From NCBI GenBank assembly GCA_035772735.1, contig JASDFA010000003.1:34278001-34342000 (forward strand): 64,000 nucleotides of DNA, in the 5' to 3' direction. Below the pieces are notes generated by a model. It was not told the origin of the DNA and did not search any database. It worked only from the letters and a program-made list of their open reading frames with translations. Position numbers and translations under genes: made by a program. Of the stretch, positions 33,028-44,466 are shown in pieces. Every line of letters begins with the position of its first letter. The stretch's first letter is position 1. Source of the DNA: Datura wrightii (Eukaryota; Streptophyta; Magnoliopsida; Solanales; Solanaceae).

Positions 33028-35052
33028 CTGAGCAGGTTGGGGAAGTAACGGGTCATCCTACGACCTGCATGAGTAGAAATGACCCATTTTCATGAGTTGT
33101 GGTGAGAGGACATAAGGTTTCCAGTGGACTTAACGCATGGACACCACGACTCATTAAAGGAAGCAACGAGTCGTGGTGAGTCTCGTTGTTAGGGAGTTCT
33201 GATTTTTCAAAGGGGGCAACCAACAATCCGTTAGAGGTAAAGATGACCCATCCTATCTAGTCATGGTTTGAATCCAGGAATTTGACCTGGGAAGTCCATG
33301 CGACGGGCCGTACCACGAGTTGTGGTAGCTACCAATGACTCGTTGGTATGTCCATTGGTTCATCCAGACTAGTTTTTCAGGGAAATTTTATTAAGGGAAT
33401 ATTCAACTTATCCATGCTTTGAGACCCTAAACTACATCATTTTGTGTATTTTTCTGAGTGTCTTAAGATGGGTTAAGTCCCTAATGCATACCCATTCCCA
33501 TGCAAGATCTTTTAGAGAGGTTTTAGGGAGATTCAAGGTCTTCTTCTGCAAGTTTCCATCAATTCCTTTATGGGTATTCAAGGAACATTGAAATTAGTCC
33601 TTTTCCAGGTATGTAAGGTCCTGAATGGGTGAATTCTTCCACACCCATGCTCCTACTCTATGATTTTACTTATAACTTATCAAAACACTTATGGGGTTTT
33701 GTATTTCTATTATATGAAATATAATGATTTACTTTTTGGTTCTATGATATTGAAATATTATAATAATCTATGGATTTTTATTATCTTTTGAGGTTTAAAT
33801 TGATTATAATATTATTGATTTGATTTCTAAGCAATTAAGCATGATTATGCATACCCCATGAGAAACCGATTTATGATCCATTGATGTTTCGATATGTCCA
33901 GCGTGTATTATGAATTAAATCATGTATTCATTATGTTATTATTTATGATCTTATGGAAATCTAAACTATATGCAAGATCTACAAGTATATATGTATATTA
34001 TTAAGCATGAATTTTGTTTTTGGCCAACCCACGGGCCTTACCTCATGGCTAATTTACTTATCCACATGCATGCTTCTAATTATCATGATTTAACTATCCA
34101 TGAACTCATGCATTATATACTATGAGCACTATATATATGTTTTTGGAGTAGTATCGAACACCTAGTAGGTTCGAGGCTCACGTTTAAGCCCCAGATCTCA
34201 TGAACTACGTGTCACCTTATGTATGTTGGGACCCCTCTCATGTTCGTACCTGGCCCAAATGACCCTTTCTCATGTGTGATCACTCCCTTCATGGTTCCTA
34301 CCCTTTGCAAGGTACGAACACCCTCCCGACTAGGGTCACAAGTCGGGCTTCATGTGTGCTTATATGGGGTATGTCGGTTAAGAGAATCTCCCATTGTTCC
34401 TCATGATTTATGCATGTTATGGTCATGTATATTGGCTCAAGTTATGTAAATTAAAGCTCTTCTATTACAATTATGCCTATGTTATACTACAAATGTTTTC
34501 AAAACCTTAAGTCGTATGATGTTTTATGATAATTTACAAATGCGAGCATGTTGTCCTACTCTTATGATTTCTTACGGATTTTTATACATGTCTTAAATAT
34601 CCGTTTTACTTACCTTGAATACTCGGTATGTTCCACGTACTAACCGCATACTTTCTATGTTATATCACTTCTTGATATAGGTCCCGGTTCTCAGGCTCAT
34701 CCTTACCAGTAGCTAGTCTCAGCCTTGCTCTTGGCGTAATTGGTGAGTTCTCATTTTTCGAGGGCTAATGTTCACACTCTATGTCATTTCTTTCAGTTTC
34801 TGGATGTTGGATTTGTTGGGGAGTTGTCCTATCAATCTGCCTGTATGTTTAGAGGCTTATTAGACTAAAAGTTGTGTTCAGTCGTATGATATAAGAATCA
34901 TACTGTTTTTCTCCTTATGATATGTTATAATTATGTTCTTTATGTTAAGTCTTCAGCTATTAGATGTATTCTCATGCCATGGGTCGACTTGGGTTCTTTT
35001 GGGGCTCCTCGTCCCGTGTCTACGATCCGGGTGTACGTCAGGGTCATGACAA
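33028..35052 (+). repeat. 5' LTR of element E, part after D
   Basis: Continues E's LTR from CTGAGCAGGTTGGGGAAGTA to CAGGGTCATGACA. It corresponds to 39356-41388. The U3 is rich in inverted ACGAGTCGTGG-type words. Confidence 0.9.
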
Positions 35053-35056
35053 ACTT

Positions 35057-35071
35057 GGTATCAGAGACATA
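35057..35071 (+). other. primer-binding site of element E (tRNA-iMet type)
   Basis: TGGTATCAGAGACAT, close to the TGGTATCAGAGCCA complement of initiator tRNA-Met, 4 bp after the LTR. Confidence 0.85.
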
Positions 35072-35255
35072 GGTTTTGAAGTGTCCTAGGGAGTCTAAGA
35101 GCCACGTTAAGTAGAGTCTTTTTTCCATAGGTGGGAAGTGCGCCACACTTATGACAAAGAGGCTACTAGACATTTAGGAAATGTTCCCTTCCTTCATGAT
35201 CCATGTCGTGCGATGAGCGTCCTTTGCCCTCTAACTCGTGCTATGCGCTTGTGCA

Positions 35256-35930
35256 AAAATATGTCTTCTCGAAATAACAATGGGAGTCAGCCAGTGTCAC
35301 CAGCTTTAACGCGTTCGTTGCCAGTTACTGACGCATAACTCGAAGCCGCTCTCAGGGTGTTAATGCTGGCTAGATCACCCAGCCAAACTAGTAGGCTATT
35401 GCACCAATGAGCCTTACAAGGGAGGAAGAAACCATTGGGACTTAGGGATCATGAAGGAGAGCCCACTGGAGGTTGGTGACTCGAGTGTGGTCGGGAAGTG
35501 TAGAGGGAGAAAGGGAAGCAAGAGGCTCAGATTTGAAAACTCTGGAAATTTTGAACAAGGATCAAGTAGTGGAGGTCACTCTCGAGTCCATAAAAAATCT
35601 GTAACTCATGTTCGAAAGGACAAGCCCCGGGTGACAGAGATTACTTACCCAATTTGCAGGTGTTGCGGGAATCATCACCATGGGGAGTGCTTGGCAGGTT
35701 CAAATATTTGCTTTTATTGGGGTCAGCTGGGTCATAAGCACAGGGATTGCGCTTCAGCCAAGCACGACGGCTAAAGGTTTCGCGCGCCAACCACCCCTGC
35801 GACATTCTTATTTAGCCAGTTGATGTGCTCAGAGTGTGGTCGATCATATGCAGGTCAATGTTTGGTGGGCTCAGGCAACTGCTACAGGTGTAGGGAGACT
35901 GGGCACATGTGCAGGGAATGCCCATTGGCC
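35256..35930 (+). pseudogene. Tekay gag remnant with two zinc-knuckle regions
   Basis: A gag-like start (MSSRNNNGSQP, about 35262) is followed by decayed sequence. Then comes an open stretch (35451-35774) with CRCCGNHHHGECLAGSNICFYWGQLGHKHRDC, where one knuckle cysteine has become Trp. A second knuckle region, CSECGRSYAGQCLVGSGNCYRCRETGHMCREC, follows at about 35829-35925 with all CCHC residues. The capsid core seen in element I (55464-55990) is absent, so gag is internally deleted. Confidence 0.7.
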
Positions 35931-36869
35931 AGGTAGGGCAAGTGGCAGGAAGCTCCAGATGTAGTTCCAGGTATGCTATAAATTCTCCTACCAAACCTAT
36001 CATGATTTCTATTCCAAGAACCTCTGCACAAGGTGTAAGATCTTTTATGTACTTTGAGATGAGATTTATCCCATGAAAGGTAAGGAAGCGGTAAGCGAAG
36101 GTCAGTCATGTCTTGTGAATCTTAGTAAGGGAGAAATCCTTCCTTTCTTCTTTAGACGTTTCCTTAGGTATCACTCGACACCACGCTTGATTCATGTATA
36201 CATTCAGGACCCTAAGATTATAGATAACCCAGACCATCACCGATCTCAAGATCACCCATTCAGTGTCATGTCATGGCCCTCGTTATGTATATGGACTCAT
36301 GTCTCTTAACACGCCTATCCCTATGACCTCAGTCCCCCCATGATTCGTTCTATCAACTTATGAGATAGTACCATGTCAGATATATGCCAGCTTAGACTTC
36401 TTATGTGATTCATACTCATAATCTCCTTACGCTAAAACCCTTTGGATGTTCCTCATGATGGGAAGGCAAGTAAAATGTGTATGTTCAGAATAACTCCCTA
36501 TCCCCGCCATAAATGCCGGATATGGTACAGAAAGCCCAGTTAGTGACCAACCCAGAAATGTGACGAACCTGGTCTCAAACCACATGGTTATTGTTGTGAT
36601 TTTTAATCCATTTTCCTGGGTTGAACCTTTTCATATCATTACTCAGTTGTTCCTGACTTGCGAAAGTGGATAATATTGTTTTAGAGGTAACATAATAAAG
36701 TTTGGGTGAGATATCGATTTTGGACGGTTCGAAGTGTTAGGGGTTTACCCAAGTCAACGATCCGGGTTGTCAGCTTGAAATTTGGCTTTTGAAAGCTTGG
36801 TTAGTTCTGCATGGTGAGCTATTAGTCCGTGGGTAGGTTGCAGGAATTACATGATGATTCAAAAGTGAT
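35931..36869 (+). other. unresolved internal region of element E
   Basis: Protease and RT should lie here, but I recognise none of their motifs in any frame. It may be rearranged, strongly decayed, or a replacement by other sequence. No gene can be supported. Confidence 0.4.
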
Positions 36870-38560
36870 TTGAACCTTGCATGGGAATTGCGAGCCTTAA
36901 GGAAGCTAGGAGTAACCATGGAAAGTTGGGGGTAAAACAACCCTATGTGGACAACATGATGGTTTTGACATGTCCGGAGCGGGCATTAAAACTGGGAGGT
37001 GTATTTGGGTATTACCGGAGAATTGTTAGGAGTTTTTCATCAATCGCAGCCCCATTGTTCCAATGGTAGGAGACTTGTGAGAAAAGCTTTCAGGAATTGA
37101 ATTTCCAACTCACTTTAGCGCCAGTGTTGACTTTACCCGAGGGTACTGATAGTTTTGTTGTACATTGTGATGCTTGAAGAGTGGGACTGGGATGTGTGTG
37201 ACGCAGCGTGGAAAAGTGATAGCATATGCCTCAAGATAGCTGAAAGTTAATGAAAAGAATTACCCGACCCATGATCTTGAGTTGGCCGCGGTGGTGTTTG
37301 AGATGAAGATATGGCGGCATCACTTTTATGGGGTCCACATGGATGAGGGAAAGAAGGAGTTGGTGAAAAAATGTCCACCGACTTGCGAGTCTAGGAGTTA
37401 GATTGATCGACTCGATCGATGGCAGCGTTGTTGTGCATAATGGGTAAGAATCGTCCTTGGTGGTTGATGTCAAATCTAAGTAGGATGAGGATTCAATCTT
37501 GAGAAAGCTGAAGGAAGCAGTGCAGAGTCAAAAGGTGGAGGTTTTCTCCCAAGGGGGAGATGGTGTTCTATGATACCACGGTCGATTATGTGTTGCGGAC
37601 GTTGATAACTTGAGGGTTCAGATATTGCATGAGGCACATGGAACCAGATACTCTATCCATCTAGGATCCATGAAGATGTATTAGGACTTGCGAGAAATCT
37701 ATTGGTGGGATGGTATGAAAAGGGATATTGCAGAGTTCATAGCCAAATGTCCAAACAATCAGCAAGTTAAGGTTGAGCATCAAAGGTCGGGGGGTGTACT
37801 TTAGGATATTCGCATTCCCAATTGAAAGTGGGAGGAGATAAATATGGATTTTGTTATAGGCCTACCTCGCACTCGCTGACTCTATGACTCCATTTGGCTA
37901 GTGCTAGACAAGTTAACTAAGGCTGCACATTTCTTACCGGTCAAAACCACGGATTCAGCAGATGATTATGCTAAGTTTTACATTTGGGAGTTGGTTCGAC
38001 TTCATGGAGTACCCTTATCTATTAATTCAGATCAAGGTACTTAGTTTACCTCCCAATTTTGGCGGTCTTTCCAAAAGGGTCTTGGGACTCACGTTAAGCT
38101 CAGCATCGCATTCCATACGCAAATGGATGGCCAGGTGGAATGGATAATCCAGACTCTTGAGGAAAAGTTGAGGGCATATGTCATGGATTTTAAAGGTAGT
38201 TAGGATGGTCATTTTCCCTTAATCGAGTTTGCTTATAGTAACAGCTATCACTCCAGTATCCAAATGGCACCGTTTGAGGCTCTGCACGAGCAAAGGTGTA
38301 GATCGCCCATCAGATGGTTTGAGATTGGTGAGGGATCCATGATAGGACCTGATTTGATTCATGAGGCCATGGTAAAGGTCCAATTGATAAGGGACCGGTT
38401 GAAAACCGCTTAGAGTCGTCAGAAATCATACGCGGATTTGAGGAGGAGAGATTTGGAGTTTGATATGGATGACTGGGTATTTCTAAAGGTATCTCCCAGT
38501 GAAGGGAGTCATATAGTTTGGAAAGAAAAGGAAAATCAGTCCCCACTATGTTGGTCCCTA
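36870..38560 (+). pseudogene. Tekay RNase H-integrase pseudogene of element E
   Basis: Begins at the RT/RNase H connection (GYYRRIVRSFSSIAAPL, FQELNFQLTLAPVLTLPEGTDSFVVHCDA) and the YPTHDLELAAVVF-like word near 37263. It jumps at about 37336 from VHMD to the pre-integrase EGKKELV. The integrase follows: HEAHGTRYSIH ... KCPNNQQ zinc region, INMDFVIGLPRT, SDQGT-FTSQFW, GQVEWIIQTLEEKLRA (catalytic E kept), PLIEFAYSNSYHSSIQMAPFEAL and FDMDDWVFLKVSP. Numerous stops are present. Confidence 0.82.
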
Positions 38561-38880
38561 CAGGGTTGTGAGAAGAGTTGGTAAGGTGGCATATGAGTTG
38601 GACTTTCTATCGGAGTTACCTTCAGTTCATCCCGTCTTTCATGTGCGATATTCAAAAAGTGCTTGGGTTATCCAGCTTTAGTAATCCCCGTAGATAGCAT
38701 TGGTGTAAAGCATAGCCTCAGCTATGAAGAAATTTCGGTGAGCTAAGGAACAAAGAAGTAGCTTCAGTTAAAGTGTTGTTGAGAAATCAGCATGTTAAGG
38801 GAGCTATGTGGGAAGCCAAAGCGGATATGATGGCTAGATACCCACATTTGTTCTCTACTGGCTCAGTTTCGACTTGAGGT
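38561..38880 (+). pseudogene. Tekay chromodomain remnant of element E
   Basis: PVFHV-type linker near 38625 and chromodomain words LRNKEVASVKVLLRNQHVKGAMWEAKADMM and YPHLFS up to about 38875. The start is frame-shifted and carries stops. Chromodomains of this class are thought to steer integration toward heterochromatin. Confidence 0.75.
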
Positions 38881-39124
38881 ATCAGTTTTTGCCCTATGAC
38901 TCTATCTAGTTTTCATGTTCAGTTCATGTGTACAAGTTTCTTTAATGTGTATAAATTTGTATGTGAAGTATGAGATCAGTTCAGCTATGTGTTTTTATTC
39001 GGAGGTAGTCATTCTGTGAAAAATTCGGTTAAAATGATCAGTATATGGATATGATGAATCGAATGTTTCTGTTTGTTGCGTATTTCCTACATTCGAGGAT
39101 GAATATTCCCAAGGGGAGAGATAT
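38881..39124 (+). other. 3' UTR and polypurine tract of element E
   Basis: Ends in ATTCGAGGATGAAT and the PPT AAGGGGAGAGATAT (39111-39124), immediately before the 3' LTR. Confidence 0.8.
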
Positions 39125-41388
39125 TGTAATACCCCGGAAAGGCCTAAGAATAGACCCGGGAGTTGGATTTGAAAAGTGCAGAAAACTAGCAAAACATCAC
39201 AGGACGGGCGACTTAACGACTTGTGGTCTGATTCCACGAGTCGTCGTAAACTGTCGTGGTATGGAGGTTTAGGGAGGCAGTTATGACAACAGATGAAGTA
39301 ACGACTCATTACTTGAAACAACTAGTCGTCGTTTGTACCCGTGGGAGGCTGTGACCTGAGCAGGTTGGGGAAGTAACGGGTCATCCTATGACCCGTCATG
39401 AGTAGCAACGACCCATTGTCATGAGTCGTGGTGAGCTAACATAAGGGTTCCAGTGGACTTAACGGACAGACACCACGACCCGTTAGAGGAAGAAATGAGT
39501 TGTGGTGAGACTCGTTGTTAGGGAGTTCTGATTTTTCAAAGGGGGCAACCAACAATCTGTTAGAGGTGAATATGACCCATCCTGTCTAGTCATGGTTTAA
39601 ATACAGGAATTTGACCTGGGAAGTCCATGTGACGGAACGTACCACGAGTCGTGGTAGCTACCAACGTTGTACGTCCGTTGGTTCCTCCAGACCAGTTTTT
39701 CAGCAAAATCTTATTAATGGAATATTCAACTTATCCATACTTTGAGACCCTAAACTACATCATTTTGTGTATTTTTCTGAGTGTGTTAAGATGGGTTAAG
39801 TCCCTAATGCATACCCATTCCCATGCAAGAGCTTTTAGAGAGGTTTTAGGGAGATTTAAGGTCTTCTTCTCAAAGTTTCCATCAATTCCTTTTTGGGTAT
39901 TCAAGGAACATTGAAATCAGTGCTTTTCCAGGTATGTAAGGTCCTGAATGGGTGAATTCTTCAACACCCATGCTCCTACTCTATGATTTTACTTATAATT
40001 TATCGAAACACTCATGGGGTTTTGTATTTGATTTATATAAAATCTAATGATTTAATTATGGGTTTTGTGATTTTGAAATATTTTTATAATCTATGGATTT
40101 TGATCATATTTTGAGGTTTAAATTGATTATAATATTATTGATTTGATTTCTAAGCAATTAAGCATGAGTATGCTTACCCCATGAGAAATTGATTTACGAT
40201 CCATTGATCCATTGATGTTTCGATAATCCCAGCATGTATTATGAATTAAATCATGTATTCATTATGTTATTATTTACGATCTTATGAAAATCTAAACTAT
40301 ATGCACGATCTACAAATATATATGTATGTTATTAAGCATGAATTATGTTTTTGACCGACCCACGGGCCTTATCTCATGGCTAATTTACTTATCTACATGC
40401 ATGATTCTGTTTATCATGATTTAACTAGCCATGAATCATGCATGATATACTATGAGCACTATATATATGTTTTAGGAGTAGTATCGAACACCGAGTAGGT
40501 TCGGGGCTCACGTTTAGGCCGCAAATCTCATGAACTACGTGCCACCGTAGGTATGTTGGGACCCTCTCATGTTTGTCCCTGGCCCAAATTTCCCTTTCTC
40601 ATATGGGATCACGCGCTTCACGGTTCCTACCCTTGGCAAGGTACGAACACCCTCCAGACTAGGATCACAAGTCGGGTTTCATGTGTGCTCATATGGGATA
40701 TGTCGGTTAAGAGAATCTCCCACCGTTCCTCATGATTTATGCATGTTATGATTATGTATATTGGCTCAAGTTATGTAAATTAAAGCTCTTCTATTTATGA
40801 CTATGTTATGCAATGAATGTTTTGAAAACCTTAAGTCGTATGATGTTTTATGATAATTTACAAATGCGAGCATGTTGTCCTACTCTTATGATTACTTATG
40901 GATTTTTGTACATGTTTTAAATGTCCTTTTTACTTACCTTGCATACTGGATACATTCCACGTACTAACCGCATACTTTCTATGCTATATCGTTTAATGAT
41001 ATAGGTCCCGGTTCTCAGGCTCATCCCCACCTGTAGCTAGTCTCAGCCTTGCACTCAGCATAATTGGTGAGTCCTCGTGTTCCAAGGGCTACATGTTCAC
41101 ACTCTATGTCATTTCTTTCAGTTTCTGGATGTTGCATTAGTTGTGGAGTTGTCCCATCAATCCGCCTATCATGTTTAGAGGCTTATCAGACTAAAAGTTG
41201 TATTCCTTCGTATTGTATATGTATCGTACTATTCTTCCCCTTATGTTATCTTATAATTACGTTCTTTATGTTAAGTCTTCCGCTCCTGTGATTGAATTAG
41301 ATGTATGCTCATGCCATGGGTCTACTTGGAGTCTGTTGGGGCTCCTCGTCCCGTGTGTACGATCCGGGTGTATGTTTGGGTCGTGACT
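39125..41388 (+). repeat. 3' LTR of element E
   Basis: 2,264 bp, starting TGTAATACCCC. It is complete and shows the uninterrupted D target at 39347-39360. It ends GTGACT instead of GTGACA. Confidence 0.9.
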
Positions 41389-41393
41389 TGCCC
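41389..41393 (+). repeat. target-site duplication of element E, right
   Basis: TGCCC, matching 23064-23068. Confidence 0.88.
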
Positions 41394-42970
41394 TATACAC
41401 ACATTAACTCTAAATGCACTTATGTACTCAAAAAGGGATGATGCCACTCACAGAAATAAGAGTCCCTATTCTTTTTTCATGTAATCTTTAAATGTAGAAA
41501 GGGGATTGTTTGGAAGAGATAATCACACTCACTCTCCCAAAAGAAGTCTTCATGCACACACTTGACCCATAGGCTTTCCCTTCATGTAATTCGTCACAAA
41601 TGTAGAGCGGATGCATTTAGAATTATTTAGGATTTCGGGTTATGATGTAGGCTTAAGTTAAGGGTCAGATGAAAATTTAGTTGTAGTGACTAGATCCTAC
41701 CTAATGTTTATTTTGTTGAACATACCTCTCATTAACTCCTTCCAATCACTTCACTTTGTTTCTATTCATTCATTTTTTTTGGCTTTCATTTCTCAATAAC
41801 CCTCCTTATAACCCCTTTGGCTTTCACAATTAGCCTTATCACCTCAAAAGGAAGCACCGGTTCGCACAAATTATTTTTTTCTCTTTTCGATTTATCATTT
41901 TATGCATTTTGACATAATGTGTGATACCTCAAACTAAAATTCTTATGTTCCCTGTTTGCACACCCCCAAACATAGGCTTTTGCCTCATTTCTCATTTTTT
42001 CTTATCACTCCCTTTTTCTTAGGCTTAAAGCCTCATTTCATCATTATCTTGTCACTAGCATTTAGGGAGGATGGGTTCCAAAGAGAGGTATTATGAATGG
42101 TATTAAGGTTTGAAATGTGGTTGCCAAAGAAAGTGTCTAAGGCTCAACGTTGGCTGATAAAGATCAACATTTTAGTAGGGTAAATGGGTGAAGTAGCTGG
42201 ACAAAGGAAAACCTAAATCATGTTCTAAGTGCAACTACATCTAGGATTTCGCCTTGAGTCACATTTGGGGCAAGTTCTAGACAAGAAGTCATACATGAGA
42301 CTCATAAAAAATTCCTCACCACACAAGGCATCACCCTTAAAGGGTCCACAAGAGTCATTCCCATCACAAGATTTCAGGTTAGGACATCAAAGCAGGCAAA
42401 CTCATAAGTCAAGCAAAGAATCTACAATATATGACAAAGAATATTGTGCTATCGCGTCAAACATCTGCTCATTATCTTCATTTTTATGCCCTCATTTTAA
42501 AATTCCATCTCAACAATTTTTTTGGTGGTGCCTCTCAAAAAGACTATATAAGAGACTCAAAAACGACATGGCATTTTCCCTGAAGAATATCGCCACTCAA
42601 TCTATCATCGGGAAATGTCAACCCAGTTCGACAAAGAAAAGAAAAAGAAACAAAAGAGTTCTCCTCAGGAAAGAACCGTGGTCTAAAGAAAACCCTCGGA
42701 GTTTTGATTACTACACTACTATTTACAACGGTGAAAAAGAGAACAAGACTACTTAGGCATTTCATGCAACATTTCGCAATTTAAAGCAAAGACCCCATTA
42801 ATTCGTAACCATCAACCATCAAGAACTAACCCAAATCATTCATTCATTTTTTTTTCAAAACAAGCCCGCCAAAGGCAATCATCAATCAACATAAACAACA
42901 ACCTAACAAAGGCTCTATCCAATCAAGCAAAAAATGATAAAACAACCATCACCCCCAACAACTATGCTAA
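41394..42970 (-). other. remaining 3' UTR of element F
   Basis: Collinear with C's 3' UTR from about 11227 to 12803, for example the shared AAAAAGGGATGATGCCACTCAC word and the PPT-like CACACCCCCAAACATAGG near 41948. No coding frame is supported. Confidence 0.72.
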
Positions 42971-43003
42971 TCCCTTCCCCACTTAAAAGAGTACATTGTC
43001 CCC
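42971..43003 (-). promoter_or_regulatory. internal polypurine-tract-like motif (copy in F)
   Basis: Minus strand GGGGACAATGTACTC then TTTTAAGTGGGGAAGGGA, directly after the env-position ORF. Confidence 0.6.
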
Positions 43004-43007
43004 AATG

Positions 43008-44466
43008 TATGCATGCAAAATGGAAAGGGACAAGAAACTCCCTGAGCAGGTCATTCTTCCTCATCATAAGCCGCTGCATCACCTGCACCATAGCCATTGG
43101 CCTAACCAAGCCCAGCAAAATCATCCCATAGACCCTCGAAGAGATCATCAATGGGGCCCCAAACTGAGGAAGGAGCATCCCTTGCAGCATCCAACGCGCT
43201 CATATCAGGAACCTCTATTGAAGTTCGATTCGTCCATTCTTGCACCTCAGTTCGAAGGGAGGTGATAGCCCCTTCAACCGCATCCACCCTATTGCACAGT
43301 GTACTGACACTCTTGTATAAAGATTTGAGCTCCATTTTAATGGTTTGAGCAATGAGTGCGGGGAGGCTCTTGGCTAATCTCTGGAGTTGGATTTCGTGAG
43401 AGTTGGTCATTTCCACAAGTTTGTGGAGACCACTTGGTTGAGAGGATTGTGGAGGGGGAGATGCTCCCCATTAAGGCATGTCACCTGAAGCTTCGTCTGA
43501 CATTTTGGGCTGGGGCACGTTCAAATCTGGGGCCTGTGGTGAGTGGTCCGACCATGTGAAAAAGATCCCTCAATGACTCCAAAGGCTTGCAGTCTTTTCC
43601 TATACATTGCAGGTTCCTCGACATCTCTCTTCCGGTCATTGCCTATAACTCCTAAAGCAGCAGAAGGGGTTTCATCTGGGAATAGAGGCACTCTAGCTTG
43701 TGAGAAAAGCTAGGAAATGAGGACGGCGTAGGGCATGGAAGTGCTAGACTATCGTTCCATTCTCTTCATTTGTTGGGAAACAATCTCCCCAAAGTTGATG
43801 AGGACTCCAGTCATGATGCAGGCAATGAGAATAGCAGTTTCCAAACTGACCCTTTGCTTGTTCTTTGAGGGGATGATACGACCATAAATAAAATTTAGCC
43901 ACAGCTTAGCCTCAAATTTCAAATCATGGCGATAGATTTTGCCACCCATAGAGGCCCAAAGAGTAGTGTCAATAGCAATGATTGGGGCTAACCAAGAAAA
44001 TTGGTCTTTCATATCAGCTAACCGGGCCATGTACTCTGTACCGGGGTCAATATCATCGTCCCAAAATGGGGAGTTAATGGCAGCCAAGGTGATGTCGACT
44101 TCCACTCCCCTTAACATAATTGATGGTAGGCATGTAAAGTCATCAAGTTTTCCCTTATGCTGCATACTCTCCTGTCGGGCTTGGTGGGAGGCATAGAATT
44201 CTGACACCAATTTAGGGTTGTAAGGCGGGAGAGGATTTTCAAATACATGCCATTGTTGAGTTGTGATGTTGGGAAGATCACCTTTCAATCCGTCTATGTC
44301 AAACCGCTTTTCCACAGTGATGGATCGGCCTTGACAGATGACATAATTCTCTTGCATGTTTGAGATACAAAAGATGATTGCTTCCTTGGAGTTGGCACGC
44401 GGTGGAGCACCCTTTGCTTTGCCCTTTCTCTTGCTAGAAGATGAGGTGAGGGCCTTGCCCTTTCAT
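43008..44466 (-). pseudogene. env-position ORF of F, 'putative plant transposon protein'-like
   Basis: The longest intact piece is 202 codons (43749-44357): VEKRFDIDGLKGDLPN, FYASHQARQESMQHKGK, VDITLAAIN, EYMARLADMKDQFSWL, LWLNFIYGRIIPSKNKQRVS. Upstream, a basic Lys-rich N terminus (SSSSKRKGKAKG) reaches about 44466 but contains a stop. Downstream, after a stop at 43749, the same frame drifts into a helical region with heptad-like repeats (RVDAVEGAITSLRTEVQEW, about 43290) and an acidic end. It is the orthologous region to C's ORF, better preserved in its middle. Function unknown; nuclear or nucleic-acid association is only suggested by the basic N terminus. Confidence 0.72.

Larger units (their letters stand above)
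23069..41388 (+). mobile_element. Element E: Tekay/Del chromovirus interrupted by D
   Basis: Starts TGTAATACCCC, ends GTCGTGACT (usual ending CA changed to CT). It is flanked by a perfect 5-bp duplication TGCCC in F's 3' UTR. Without D it is about 8.6 kb, with LTRs of about 2.26 kb. Internally it keeps a primer site, the gag zinc-knuckle region, the RNase H start, integrase and a chromodomain. Protease and most of RT are missing or unrecognisable. Confidence 0.9.

Noticed and set aside
35057..35071. tRNA gene at primer-site sequences
   Set aside because: Only the 12-18 bases complementary to a tRNA end are present next to LTRs; no cloverleaf or A/B boxes.
42229..42756. Open frame of 175 codons on the plus strand
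   Set aside because: Falls in F's 3' UTR, antisense to the element, and the matching stretch in C is broken; no recognisable domain.
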